A DNA stretch of 64,000 nt, taken from Nemertoderma westbladi (Eukaryota > Xenacoelomorpha > Nemertodermatida > Nemertodermatidae). The DNA lies in assembly GCA_032718475.1 (NCBI GenBank), contig JAUCBJ010001846.1:62001-126000 (forward strand), read 5' to 3'. How positions within the stretch are numbered: the stretch's first letter is position 1; each line of letters starts with the position of its first letter. Below the pieces are notes generated by a model that did no database searches, had not been told where the DNA came from, and was given only the letters and a program-made list of their open reading frames with translations. A program made the translations under genes and the position numbers. This document shows, piece after piece, positions 24,193 through 33,800 of this stretch.

Positions 24193-25002
24193 TCAAAAAG
24201 GACTTAAGCGAATGATATAAAACAATAGAATAATCATCAACACTAACCGAAACAGCACCTTAACAACTTCTTCAGATGCCCCATGATGAATTTTTTTGCC
24301 CACAAAACAACCCAGCGGCAAACCTATCATGATTAAAGCACTAGCTGACCAATTAATGTATCCACCCTGCTCGCTTGATTCAACTACCCCTAAATAAGGT
24401 AAAAATATAAACAACAATGTTGAAAAAGTAGTTAAACAAAGCCCTGTTGTAACTGAAAAACGAATGGCTGATTTAGTCGAGAGCCCATAAAAACTATGCA
24501 TATACGGCACAATGAAAAAACCACCGCCTATGCCACACACAATTGCAAGTGGCACAAATAGCACAAGCGGCATTAATCCACCAAAAAAATTAAACCGACT
24601 ATTTCTTAATGCATCTACCCAAAAAGCAGCCGTTTTTGAGCCCCTTAAAAACTGCAATAAAATAACAATGATCAACAACGTAAAAATCCAATGATCAGGT
24701 AATATTTGTAAGGCAAAATTCCCAATCAAAACCCCCACAATTAAATAAGGCAGAGCTTGTTTTAAAAGTTGCCAATCAATTGACCTGCGATGATAAAGGG
24801 TGGAGAATAAAAAACTAGCCGCCATCGCAAGCAAAGTGGTTGCAATACTTTGGGTGAGTAAATCTTGCCCATAATAAAAGCGATTATAAACAAGCAAAGC
24901 GGGTAAAATAACTGAACCACCACCCATCCCTAACAATGCAGTCAAAAGGCCTGTTAAAATGCCAACCAACAATAACAATACATCAATCAATATCGATTCC
25001 AT
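24193..25002 (-). CDS. TauE/SafE-family anion exporter, second paralogue
   Basis: The 269-residue membrane protein has eight predicted helices with the repeated motif GILTGLLTALLGMGGGSVILP near the N-terminus and VCGIGGGFFIVPYMHSFYG in the second half. It differs clearly from the 16394-17191 paralogue, so it is not a recent duplication. ATG at 25002 is chosen; a GTG precedes it. Its 5' end overlaps the divergent cca start by about 44 bases, an awkward arrangement that leaves little room for separate promoters. Confidence 0.86.
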   Translation of the reverse strand: MESILIDVLLLLVGILTGLLTALLGMGGGSVILPALLVYNRFYYGQDLLTQSIATTLLAMAASFLFSTLYHRRSIDWQLLKQALPYLIVGVLIGNFALQILPDHWIFTLLIIVILLQFLRGSKTAAFWVDALRNSRFNFFGGLMPLVLFVPLAIVCGIGGGFFIVPYMHSFYGLSTKSAIRFSVTTGLCLTTFSTLLFIFLPYLGVVESSEQGGYINWSASALIMIGLPLGCFVGKKIHHGASEEVVKVLFRLVLMIILLFYIIRLSPF

Positions 25003-26134
25003 CACCCCACCCTTTTCTAAAGCAATTAAAATACCCGGCCAAGTTTACCTAGTGGGCGGTTGGGTTAGAGACCACCTGCTAGGGCTTAAATCTTCAGAAA
25101 AAGATTATGTGGTCACTGGCATCACAGCTGATCAAATGCTCAATTTAGGCTTTAAACAAGTTGGCAAGGATTTCCCTGTATTTTTACATCCTACCACACA
25201 TGAAGAATACGCGCTGGCTAGAACTGAAAAAAAACAAGGCGTAGGTTATTATGGCTTTGTTTGTGACGCAAGCCCTCATGTTTCTTTAACGGATGATTTA
25301 TCAAGGCGGGATTTAACCATCAACGCCATTGCCATGGATCAAAATGGCCAAATCATTGATCCGTTTGGTGGTAAGCGGGATATTCAACAAAAAAAACTTC
25401 GTCATATTTCACCCGCCTTTAAGCAGGACCCGGTTCGGGTTTTGCGTGTGGCGCGTTTTGCAACCAAACTAGCACCATTTGGTTTTACCATTGCACAATC
25501 CACCCAGCAAATGATGGCCGATATCGTCAAACAAGGTGAAGCTAGCCACTTAATTGCTGAACGCATATGGCAAGAATTTGTTAAAACACTAAACTACCCC
25601 AATATTAGTGTATTTTTTAACACCCTCAATGATTGCAATGCTCTTGGTATTATTGCCCCCCATATCAACGCTTCGACCATTTGTGCCAATCAAGCCAATA
25701 TTAGTCGTGCTTTTGAGTATTGTGCTGGAGATAAAGCACTGTACTTAGGATTTATACTGCGTGATATGCTACATATTCATATCCAAACGTTACTGACCAA
25801 ACTTAAAGCCAGCAAGCAGATGACAGAGATTGTCTCCAATGCCAGCCTAATTTATGCGTGTTTAACAGGTAACAAACATTCACCCACCGATTATTTAACC
25901 TTTTTTCGTCAATGGGATATTTTTAGAAATCCTAAGCGAGCTAAAACCATACTAGCTTTGTATGCAAAAGTAGACTCTCGGCATGCTAGGCGCATTGAAA
26001 AAATTAATCGTGCTATTGATGGGATTCAACAGTTAGATGCTAGTTCTATTATTAAAAAAAAGAACAATACCAATAAAAATATTAAAGAAATTATGGAATG
26101 CGCTTATTTGGGCGTTATTGAATCGTGTTTATAA
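24959..26134 (+). CDS. cca: tRNA nucleotidyltransferase (CCA-adding enzyme)
   Basis: Adds or repairs the 3' CCA of tRNAs without a template. The 391-residue class II enzyme has VYLVGGWVRDHLLGLKSSEK and DYVVTG (the motif A carboxylates), RRDLTINAIAMDQNGQIIDP, and DPVRVLRVARFATKL. The C-terminal HD phosphohydrolase domain of E. coli Cca is not evident. The first 25 residues (Asn/Ser/Pro-rich) precede the fold and overlap the divergent TauE gene; no other in-frame ATG is available before the conserved core, so the true start is uncertain. Confidence 0.92.
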   Translation: MPTNNNNTSINIDSITPPFSKAIKIPGQVYLVGGWVRDHLLGLKSSEKDYVVTGITADQMLNLGFKQVGKDFPVFLHPTTHEEYALARTEKKQGVGYYGFVCDASPHVSLTDDLSRRDLTINAIAMDQNGQIIDPFGGKRDIQQKKLRHISPAFKQDPVRVLRVARFATKLAPFGFTIAQSTQQMMADIVKQGEASHLIAERIWQEFVKTLNYPNISVFFNTLNDCNALGIIAPHINASTICANQANISRAFEYCAGDKALYLGFILRDMLHIHIQTLLTKLKASKQMTEIVSNASLIYACLTGNKHSPTDYLTFFRQWDIFRNPKRAKTILALYAKVDSRHARRIEKINRAIDGIQQLDASSIIKKKNNTNKNIKEIMECAYLGVIESCL

Positions 26135-26163
26135 AAAAACGCCCACACAAGGCGGGCGTTTTT
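26135..26163. terminator. Bidirectional rho-independent terminator
   Basis: AAAAACGCCC (26135-26144) pairs with GGGCGTTTTT (26154-26163) around a 9-base loop, giving A-tract and U-tract ends for both directions. It sits between the convergent cca (+) and phosphate-binding protein gene (-). Confidence 0.85.
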
Positions 26164-26183
26164 AACCAAGATAATTGGAAAAA

Positions 26184-27245
26184 TTAATTCAGAAGTTCTC
26201 TGTATTTTTTAACCAAATTGGCACTTAACGGCACAAAGCCATCTTTTTTCACCACGTTTTGACCTTGTTGTGAGAGCACCATTTTCAAAAACTCAGTTGT
26301 TCTTTTATTCAATCCTTTTTCAGGGTGTTTATTTACATACACATACAATAAACGACTCAACGGATAGCTACCTGAAACAATATTTTCAACCGTTGGCTTT
26401 ACATAAGGCCCACTATTTTTTTTGGCCACTTCAATGGTTTTAACCCCTGAAACGTTATAACCCATACCGGAATACCCAATAGCATTGAGATTAACAGCCA
26501 CTGCTTGTACAACCGCAGCACTGCCGGGCTGCTCGTTCACATCGGATCGATAATCGCCCTTACAAAGGGCTTTTTGCTTAAAATAGCCATAGGTGCCTGA
26601 GACAGAATTACGACCAAATAGTTGAATTTTTGACCGGCTTGTACCAATATCTGACCAATTGTTAATGGGGCTTTTATAGCCACACTTAAGCGTGCTTGAA
26701 AAAATGGCATCAATTTCAGGAATTGTTAACCTCCTAACTTTGTTAGCCGTGTTTACATAAAGCGCTAAGCCATCCAGCGCAACGGGAATTTGTGTGGGTT
26801 CATAGCCAAATCTTTTCACAAAAGAGTCAATTTCTTTTTTCTTCATCGCACGGCTCATGGGGCCAAAGTGAGACGATGATTCTGTCAAGGCAGGAGGCGC
26901 AGTTGAAGAACCAGCCGCCTGAATTTGCATGTTCATGCTCGAATAAAAGTCTCTAAATTTTTCTGACCAAAGTGTCATTAAATTAGCCAACGTATCTGAA
27001 CCCACACTCACCAAATTACCATTGACTCCACTGACTGGTTTATAAATTGGCATGCCCGCTTTGGTGTATTGGGGCGTCATGTCATGATCATATTCTGTTT
27101 GATCGTAGTCGTTCTGATGTACCACATCAGTTTGGTTTTGACCACCGCTAGCATGATAATCATCGGTGTCTTGATTATTAAAATTCATTAATAATGCAAC
27201 ACCAATTCCCACCAAAATAATTAAAGAAAGCCATTTACTTTTCAT
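26184..27245 (-). CDS. Phosphate-binding protein, PstS family
   Basis: A periplasmic substrate-binding protein, 353 residues from the ATG at 27245, which has GAGG nine bases upstream. A signal/anchor segment (WLSLIILVGIGVALLMNF) is followed by an acidic linker. The PstS-like fold follows: VSVGSDTLANLMTLWSEKF, IQAAGSSTAPPALTESSSHFGPMSRAM, YEPTQIPVALDGLALYVN, FGRNSVSGTYGYFK and SAAVVQAVAVNLNAIGYSGMGY. The Ser/Thr phosphate-binding loops are recognisable. No pstCAB lies nearby, so it either serves a distant transporter or is a stand-alone phosphate-binding protein. Confidence 0.85.
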   Translation of the reverse strand: MKSKWLSLIILVGIGVALLMNFNNQDTDDYHASGGQNQTDVVHQNDYDQTEYDHDMTPQYTKAGMPIYKPVSGVNGNLVSVGSDTLANLMTLWSEKFRDFYSSMNMQIQAAGSSTAPPALTESSSHFGPMSRAMKKKEIDSFVKRFGYEPTQIPVALDGLALYVNTANKVRRLTIPEIDAIFSSTLKCGYKSPINNWSDIGTSRSKIQLFGRNSVSGTYGYFKQKALCKGDYRSDVNEQPGSAAVVQAVAVNLNAIGYSGMGYNVSGVKTIEVAKKNSGPYVKPTVENIVSGSYPLSRLLYVYVNKHPEKGLNKRTTEFLKMVLSQQGQNVVKKDGFVPLSANLVKKYRELLN

Positions 27246-27541
27246 TATTTGAGTCCTCATTGTTATTTTTTTTCAACACCTAATGATCTCAAGGTATCTT
27301 AAGTGCGAGACTACAAGAGTCAAAATAAGGTGTCAACAATTTTATGGCTGGATTGAAATGCTTGATACCAAAAAGTATGAAAGCACCTTTGATTTGTCCA
27401 ATAATATAGACATATTAGGTTATTGTTTCATTCAAAAATAGAGAAATTCTATACAGAAATAATCAAAAATTATTTGCCAAATAAACCACACAATGCGCCC
27501 TATTGAATTCACCTGTCAAAAAAGAGCTAGGCAGACCTGCA
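27246..27541. other. Intergenic region upstream of the phosphate-binding gene
   Basis: About 300 AT-rich bases between the phosphate-binding gene and the decayed methyltransferase. It must hold the promoter of the phosphate gene. I looked for direct repeats resembling a Pho box and saw no convincing pair. No RNA gene or open frame of note. Confidence 0.4.
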
Positions 27542-28300
27542 CTATTTACGAAAAACATATTCATTGCAGCCCATTTTGCCGCCCACTGTCTTTATTTTTT
27601 CCAATTGATAGCCTTTAACTATGATAAAAATCAACAATCTGCTCAGGGGTAGAAACTTCAAAGGGATACCCACCTACCCAGTCAATCAGGTCAACCCAAA
27701 TATTCATGCCCCTAGGTATTTTTCGACGTGTGACTAATTTCAGAACAACGCTTGGCAATGTTGGGTACAAAAGATGCAGCCCAATTAAAATAGGCCGACT
27801 GATCAAAAATTTGTTGTATAACTTTTTAATAACCGTCCAGTACGCACTGGCAAATGGCTGATAATTATACAAAGCAATCAATAACTTGCCGCCCTTTTTG
27901 ACATTCACATTGATATTTTCCAATGCGTTGTACATATTGCCTGTGTGGTGCAGCACACCCCACGAATACACAATATCGAATGTGCCTATCTTTTTTAGAT
28001 AATCAACATCCAACGCCGAGCCTTCCTCAATGTGCCATTTGTCATCATTTTTGAAGTATCTGAGCTTCAACTCACGGGTGCAAGCCACACACGCTGGATC
28101 ATAATCAAATGAAAAAACACGAGCGCCCAGCCGCCTTGACGCCAAAGAAAACAAGCCACTACCTAAAAAAGATAAGCCCGCTAAAGTGCTCCCAAAATTT
28201 CTTTTTAAGCTATTTTCGGCCTCGACAATACGTTGCTCCCCCAATTGGCACCGAATTTAAACCGACGCCCGTCTTTAACTTCCTCACGATGCGTTGATAT
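27542..28300 (-). pseudogene. SAM-dependent methyltransferase, decayed (at least three lesions)
   Basis: The longest open piece (27615-28244, TTG start) reads as a class I methyltransferase: ARVFSFDYDPACVACTRELK, FDIVYSWGVLHHTGNMYNAL and KKGGKLLIALYN. Lesions: (1) just downstream of DFYHS a TAA appears, but one frame over the reading continues as GYQLEKIKTVGGKMGCNEYV to a stop at 27542, the expected C-terminus; (2) motif I reads LSFLGSGLFSL, with the DxGxGxG glycine loop shortened by a few residues; (3) upstream of 28244 another frame carries EEVKDGRRFKFGANW, the usual N-terminal segment. Together they mark an inactive gene. Such methyltransferases often sit in glycan or secondary-metabolite clusters. 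Confidence 0.83.
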
Positions 28301-28377
28301 CAAAAAAACCTCTATAGACCTAAACATCCAATGATAAACTATTATAAAGAAATGCCAACACTCACCACCTGCTTTGG

Positions 28378-29414
28378 CTAAATTTTTTGCTTGGGAAAAG
28401 CACTTGAAAAGGTGATGACCTGCTGGGCGATTTGCGCAATAGCGTACTCATAAAAGGCTTGGTTTGCTTGGGTGTCACATAAGCCAAAAAGTTGTTGGCC
28501 TGCTTGGGTAAAAAGTGCTTTTCCTGTTTGTAACTGGTTGTTATCTTTTTTAGGGAACTCAAGTAATATTGGCTGCTTGTGATAAAAAAATATTGCCACC
28601 TCCATAGAGCCCATACTTTTCGTACCCTCCAACTGGATCAAACGATATTAACCCAATGGCATCTAAATGTTTTAGCGCTTTAAAATTAATCCCTTGCTCC
28701 TTGTATATTTCATTTTCATAATCAAAAATCAGAGGCACTCCATCCCCTATCACCCACACAAACTGGCAAAATTTTGTAAAAAACTTTGCATCACTTTTAT
28801 CCATCAAGGCCACTAAATTAAGCGTTCGTTTTGAATAGACGTTAGGGTTGGTAGCCTCTTTTGCCAATAAATTTGCCCAAAGTAATTGCATGATTGTATC
28901 CGATACCTTATCGCAGTGATCAAACAAATGAACCAACCAGTCTTCATCTAATTTTTCGGGCTTGGCATTTGGGGGCAGGTTTTTGATGGCTTGGGTAGTG
29001 ATTGATTCAGTATTTTTTGTTTTCGGGTTTGTTGGTGTGCCCACCAAACAGCCGCACGCTTTTCAATACCACCAACGGCTACATCCGCCTTGGCCATTAC
29101 ACTGGAGTAACACACATTCTGAAAACTACAAAAAGATACCAAAAACACTCCAACCTCAAACACACCAAAAAATCATGGCAATTTATCTATTCAAGAAAAT
29201 GACATTGATTTTGGAAAATCTTTTTCATTTCTATTGTCATTTTTTTTCAAAATGAGTGTTAACTGAATTTTATGATTTTAGCTTTTTGTCCTCGGCCTTT
29301 TTAACGATTCTTTTAGGCTCATACAAAATATCAACTGCATTGAACATTTTTTTAGAAAACACAGTTGCAGGCTTGGTTAAATCACCTAAATCAACAGAAA
29401 TATTATCTAGCATT
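28378..29414 (-). pseudogene. DUF2806-family gene, split by frameshifts and a 69-bp repeat
   Basis: Four pieces of one gene are visible in order on the minus strand. (1) 29414-29271, starting MLDNISVDLGDLTKPATVF, runs to a TAA next to the repeat. (2) After the repeat, near 29090, GGIEKRAAVWWAHQQTRKQK. (3) In another frame, 29047-28559, DEDWLVHLFDHCDKVSD, MQLLWANLLAKEA and SKRTLNLVALMDKSDAKFF. (4) After a shift in a seven-T run near 28590, ILLEFPKKDNNQ and KALFTQAGQQLFGLCDTQ. These match the order of conserved parts in DUF2806 proteins, whose function is unknown. The repeat interrupts the gene between pieces 1 and 2. Confidence 0.82.
29200..29268. repeat. 69-bp dispersed repeat, copy 2
   Basis: Matches 2822-2890 at 67 of 69 positions in the same orientation; the two differences lie just after TTTTGGAAA. 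Here it separates the N-terminal piece of the DUF2806 gene from the rest. At the other locus it follows the truncated exporter. Both copies thus sit at gene breakpoints about 26 kb apart. Confidence 0.85.
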
Positions 29415-29447
29415 TATAACCCTCCCAAAAATATCAGCTTGGCGCGC

Positions 29448-32081
29448 TTAAGCTGCCCCATGACATTGCTTATACTTTTTGCCTGAGCCACACGGGCAAA
29501 GGTCGTTTCGACCCACTTTATCTTTAATCGCTTTTTGATCCATTGGTGGGTTTTCTATTTCCCCTTCCACAGGGGCATTATTTGGTTTGAACCCTTGGTC
29601 ACCTTTGATATCACTGGAAAGAATTGCCCGCGCTAGGGTGGCTGACCAGTTGGCTTCAAACTGGTCAAGCAATGTAAATGATTGGTGTTTGTATTCTTGA
29701 ATGGGGTTTTTTTGGGCGTAAGACTGCAAGTAAATGCCTTGTTTTAGGTGATCTAAATGTTTTAAATGCTCTACCCACAACATGTCCGAAACCTGCAAGG
29801 CAATCATTCTATAAACCCCTAAATGGGTGGTGGCATCATCTGCTTGTTCAAGTTGTGTTTGATACAATTTTTTGGCTTGCTCGCAAAAAAACGAAATGGC
29901 CTCATCGGCCTGAGTCGTCTCCCCTAAATTGCCCAACCCAAAGGAAAATGCACCGCCTAGTTGATGGGTTAATAGTTTGCCAACCACTGGCCAATCCCAC
30001 ATATCATCGGCTTGGGGCTCGTTTGCATGCACAACATCCCCTACCCACTGCTCAATCGCCTCAAAAACAATGTTATCAAAAGCTGTGGTCAGCAAAATTG
30101 TTTCGCGCTTTTTATAAAATACTTGGCGCTGGTAGTTGGCCACGTTGTCAAATTCCCATAAATTTTTGCGTGTGCCAAAATGGTGCGATTCCACACGTTT
30201 TTGAGCATTGGCAATGGAACGATTAATCATAGGGTGTTCAATAGATTGGTTATCCGAAACCCCTAAACCTTGCAAAATAGAACGCATGCGATCTGAGGAA
30301 AAAATACGCAACAGTTCATCTTCAAGTGAGACATAAAAACGTGTCTCCCCCGGATCACCTTGGCGACCTGAACGCCCACGCAGTTGGTTATCGATTCGCC
30401 TTGATTCATGGTGTTCTGTACCCAAAATAAAAAGCCCCTCCATCTCAATGACCTGTTGATGTACTTGCTCCCACTGTTTGGTTACTCTATCAATATCGCC
30501 TTGGGTTTTCTCCTCGCCTAACTGTTCAATTAATGCGTTTAGGTTACCACCCAATACAATATCGGTTCCACGACCAGCCATATTCGTTGCAATGGTAATC
30601 GCCCCCACGCAACCCGCTTGTGCCACAATATGAGCTTCTTTTTCATGTTGTTTGGCATTGAGTACTTGGTGGGGTAGTTTAGCTTTTGTTAGCTTTTGTG
30701 AAAGCTTCTCAGAGACTTCAATCGACGCGGTGCCAATCAATACGGGTTGGCCAGTGGCATGGCGAATTTTAACTTCATCAAGTAACATGTCAAATTTTTC
30801 TTTTAATGTCCCATAAATTCGATCAGGGTGATCAATACGCACCATCGGTTGATTGGTAGGCACTACCAACACATCTAGTCCATAAATTTGCCTAAATTCC
30901 CCTGCCTCGGTAAAGGCGGTGCCGGTCATGCCACTTATTTTTTCATAAAGCAAAAAAAAGTTTTGGTAGGTAATGGAGGCTAGCGTTTTACTTTCAGGCG
31001 AGATCACAAGCCCCTCTTTTGCCTCTATTGCTTGATGAAGCCCCTCTCCCCAGCGCCTGCCGGCCATGGCGCGGCCGGTGAATTCATCAATGATCAAAAC
31101 TTGACCTTGTCGAATAATGTAGTGTTGATTGTTGAAATAATGCCCTTGCGCTCGCATAGCGATCTCCAAGTGGTGTATTAAATTTAGGTGCGCTGGGTCG
31201 TGTAGTTGATCATCTGCCCCTAACAACTCTGCTTTTCTCAGCAAGTGTTGGGCACTTTCATACCCTGTTTCAGTTAAGGTTGCGCTTTTACTTTTTTCAT
31301 CTAATAGGTAATCTACCTTTTCGTCTTCTTCCTCTCGACTGGCGGTCATTTTTTTAACCAATTGATTAATTTTTTGATAAAGCAACGAGCCATCTTCTGA
31401 GTGGCCGGATATCACCAAAGGGGTACGCGCCTCATCAATTAAAATAGAGTCAATCTCATCAATAATGGCGTAGCCTAAATTGCCCATAGCGCACTCACCC
31501 ACATCAAGCACCATGTTTTTTCGCAAATAATCAAAACCAAATTCGTTATTCGCCCCATAGATAATGTTGTTTTGGTAAGCGTTTTGCCGCTGTTCAAAGG
31601 GCATGTCGGAATAAATAACCCCAGCCGTTAAGCCCAGCCCTTCAAACAAAGTTTTCATTTGCTCGTGGTCGCGTTTGGCTAAATAATCATTCACTGTTAC
31701 AACATGAACAGGCTTGCCCGTTAGGGCATTAAGGGCGGCGGGCAGCGTTGCGACCAAGGTTTTACCTTCGCCTGTTTTCATCTCGGCAATTTGGCCTTGG
31801 TGCAAAATAATGCCGCCGATCAGCTGTACATCAAAATGACGAAGCCCCAGCAAACGATTGGAGGCTTCTCGAACCATTGCAAATACTTCAACCAAGTGTT
31901 GATCTGTTTTTTCCCCTTTTTGAATAGCTTCACCAATAGCTGACATACGCGATTGGATGGCTTCTAAACTCAATGGCTTTATTTGGGGCTCAAAGGCGTT
32001 GATTTGTGAAACGACAGGTTGCATTTTTTGGATGGCTCGGTCATTTTTTGAGCCAATGATTTTTTCAATCCACGAAAACAT
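29448..32081 (-). CDS. secA: Preprotein translocase ATPase SecA
   Basis: The motor driving post-translational export through SecYEG. The 877-residue protein has GQIAEMKTGEGKTLVATLPA (Walker A), YAIIDEIDSILIDEARTPLV (DEAD-like Walker B), TNMAGRGTDIVLGGNL, and QLRGRSGRQGDPGETRFYVS. It ends with the zinc-binding tail NDLCPCGSGKKYKQCHG that binds SecB and lipid. Length is slightly below E. coli (901). It is the only intact gene in a 6-kb stretch of decayed genes. Confidence 0.97.
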   Translation of the reverse strand: MFSWIEKIIGSKNDRAIQKMQPVVSQINAFEPQIKPLSLEAIQSRMSAIGEAIQKGEKTDQHLVEVFAMVREASNRLLGLRHFDVQLIGGIILHQGQIAEMKTGEGKTLVATLPAALNALTGKPVHVVTVNDYLAKRDHEQMKTLFEGLGLTAGVIYSDMPFEQRQNAYQNNIIYGANNEFGFDYLRKNMVLDVGECAMGNLGYAIIDEIDSILIDEARTPLVISGHSEDGSLLYQKINQLVKKMTASREEEDEKVDYLLDEKSKSATLTETGYESAQHLLRKAELLGADDQLHDPAHLNLIHHLEIAMRAQGHYFNNQHYIIRQGQVLIIDEFTGRAMAGRRWGEGLHQAIEAKEGLVISPESKTLASITYQNFFLLYEKISGMTGTAFTEAGEFRQIYGLDVLVVPTNQPMVRIDHPDRIYGTLKEKFDMLLDEVKIRHATGQPVLIGTASIEVSEKLSQKLTKAKLPHQVLNAKQHEKEAHIVAQAGCVGAITIATNMAGRGTDIVLGGNLNALIEQLGEEKTQGDIDRVTKQWEQVHQQVIEMEGLFILGTEHHESRRIDNQLRGRSGRQGDPGETRFYVSLEDELLRIFSSDRMRSILQGLGVSDNQSIEHPMINRSIANAQKRVESHHFGTRKNLWEFDNVANYQRQVFYKKRETILLTTAFDNIVFEAIEQWVGDVVHANEPQADDMWDWPVVGKLLTHQLGGAFSFGLGNLGETTQADEAISFFCEQAKKLYQTQLEQADDATTHLGVYRMIALQVSDMLWVEHLKHLDHLKQGIYLQSYAQKNPIQEYKHQSFTLLDQFEANWSATLARAILSSDIKGDQGFKPNNAPVEGEIENPPMDQKAIKDKVGRNDLCPCGSGKKYKQCHGAA

Positions 32082-32191
32082 AGCTAAATTTATAGTTAAA
32101 GGTTGGCTTATTGTAGCGCAACTTGTTTGATTAGCTAGGCTGTTGGGTGGTTGGCTAAATTTGATGAAAAATTTTGAAAGCAGCGGTGGCT

Positions 32192-32783
32192 TTAAGAGGT
32201 GCTTTTAGGTTGATATTTTGTGAGTGTTTTGGGAAATTTTCTTTTAACAATCAAATCAGCATGGGCTTTAATTTGACCGCCGATTTTCTCTTTTTCTATT
32301 TCAAATAGGCTGACTTGAACATCATGTTTTTTAGCCAGCTTCATGGCGGGAATAATATCGGTATCGCCTGTTACAAGTAAAATTCGATTAACCTTGCCCA
32401 GTAGTGAAATAGTGGCAATATCTAAGCCAATTCGCATATCAACGCTTTTTTGTTAAAAAATTGGGCGATAAGCTTGCTTATCTTTATCATAACTCCAATC
32501 TTGTAAGCGTAAATTGCCTTGCCGAATGGCAAATAGCTGTTTTTTGGATAATTTATCTAACAAAATATCTTCTTTTGGGGGATATTTTTTTCCATTAGGA
32601 TCTACCAGCTCTTTTTGAAATGAAGGTGCATCGTAATACAAAATCTTATGCAAGTATTCTTCATTTTTTATCAACTAGGTTTAAAAGAAATTTCTCAATC
32701 TCAGCATCAAAAAATAAAAACTGGCATCTCTTAAATACCTCTCTTAGGTAACCGCCATCCGCCAGTAAGCTACATTTTTTCAT
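32192..32783 (-). pseudogene. NYN-domain (LabA-like) nuclease gene with a frameshift and an in-frame stop
   Basis: From the ATG at 32783 the frame gives CSLLADGGYLREVFKR, the NYN N-terminal Asp strand. It shifts in a six-A run near 32665 and continues as EEYLHKILYYDAPSFQKELV and QWSYDKDK-like sequence (LRLQDWSYDKDKQAYRPIF). There a TAA occurs, followed in the same frame by QKSVDMRIGLDIATISL and ILLVTGDTDIIPAMK. The catalytic Asp positions of the PIN-like fold are all present across the pieces, so the gene was recently intact. NYN proteins degrade RNA or act in RNA-based defence and regulation. Readthrough of the TAA would not cure the upstream frameshift. Confidence 0.82.
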
Positions 32784-32917
32784 TTTCCCCACAAAAATAA
32801 AAGGGCAACAAGCGACCCTTAAAAATATGAGTCGCCTACGGCCATAGCGGATTAATAGTATGATAGGATCAATATATAGTTTATTGCATAATAAATGATA
32901 TTAAAGTCCGAATTTTC

Positions 32918-32948
32918 GACTGGTTTGGAGCGTAGCGGAAAACCAGTC
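32918..32948. other. Stem-loop in the gap between two pseudogenes
   Basis: GACTGGTTT (32918-32926) pairs with AAACCAGTC (32940-32948) around a 13-base loop. A CGGAC/GTCCG pairing lies outside the stem, making a larger palindromic patch. There is no U-tract, so it is not a clear terminator. The surrounding 32784-32983 stretch has no gene I can support; it could be a remnant of a mobile repeat. Confidence 0.4.
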
Positions 32949-32983
32949 CGACAACATCCACTTGTTGGCTTTTGCTTGAATTT

Positions 32984-33747
32984 TCACTCAACGCTCTCAG
33001 TAACTTCAATAATCTTACTTGATTTTAGACTTATATTGGCCGCAAACTTTGATATATCTATCTCAAGGAAGCGCCACCCCTCATCATCGACACCAGACTG
33101 AACATACAATTCCAAATTAAAATCCATTGGCTTTTTATCTTTTGTGTATATCTTTTTCTTGATAACCATCAGATTACCCATGACTCGATTAAAAAAGTGA
33201 TCTGAAGCAAAAAATGCTGCCCGATATTCACTTTGATACTTGAATTTAGTATGCTTCAGATATACTTCACGCCAAAATTCACCTACTATCGTTTTGGGGT
33301 GGTTATCTATATCGTAGTACTCGAACCTCGCCGTGGCTAAAAAATTTCCGACCATCTTGGTTTTCTAAATCTTCAAATGGCTCATTTAGGCGCTGCATAA
33401 ATAAATCAAAGTTATCTTTATAAAGCTCTACAATATACTTAGAGTCGCCAATTGCTTTGTCATCCTTTTTGGTACTCATGCAAAAAACAAAATACTGCTT
33501 TATATACTCTTCGTCATTGCCAACTCTGATACATTTGAATTCAATGCCCCTGAAACTTCCAGTAGGTAGTTTATTTGTGAACTTTTCATATTCTTTAGGA
33601 GGGAAAACTCATTGAGCATTCTTGAGAATCAGATTGGCCTACTTCATCTTCAATTTTTATGTACTTTGTTAATTCATAAAATCGAAATATGCCGACGGAG
33701 ATTTTTTCGGCAATTTCTAATGATGGAGTAAATTTGTACAACTTCAT
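32984..33747 (-). pseudogene. Unrecognised gene of about 250 codons, broken by two frameshifts
   Basis: An ATG at 33747 opens LYKFTPSLEIAEKISVGIFR and EDEVGQSDSQECSMSF, then stops. One frame over, it continues from about 33610 as PPKEYEKFTNKLPTGSF, IEFKCIRVGNDEEYIKQYF and DLFMQRLNEPFEDLEN. Near 33357 it moves again into a 123-codon frame ending at 32984 (FEYYDIDNHPKTIVGEFW, DDEGWRFLEIDISKF). The end-to-end order of protein-like composition suggests one ancestral gene. I cannot assign a family; the N-terminal style is loosely like proteins of anti-phage or DUF2971-type loci, which is only an impression. Confidence 0.6.
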
Positions 33748-33800
33748 TCTTTATCTGGCTCCATACACGACGGACAGCTAGCTAATAATAGATGCTTATC

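Noticed and set aside
29256-29486. Plus-strand 76-codon frame next to secA
   Set aside because: It is antisense to the N-terminal DUF2806 piece on the minus strand, which matches the family.
32453-32455. In-frame TAA as evidence for a recoded stop or selenocysteine-like readthrough
   Set aside because: The same gene also has an independent frameshift, and intact core genes end with TAA, so simple decay explains it.
32795-32830. AAGGG...CCCTT hairpin as a terminator
   Set aside because: Only five base pairs with a 10-base loop; too weak to call.
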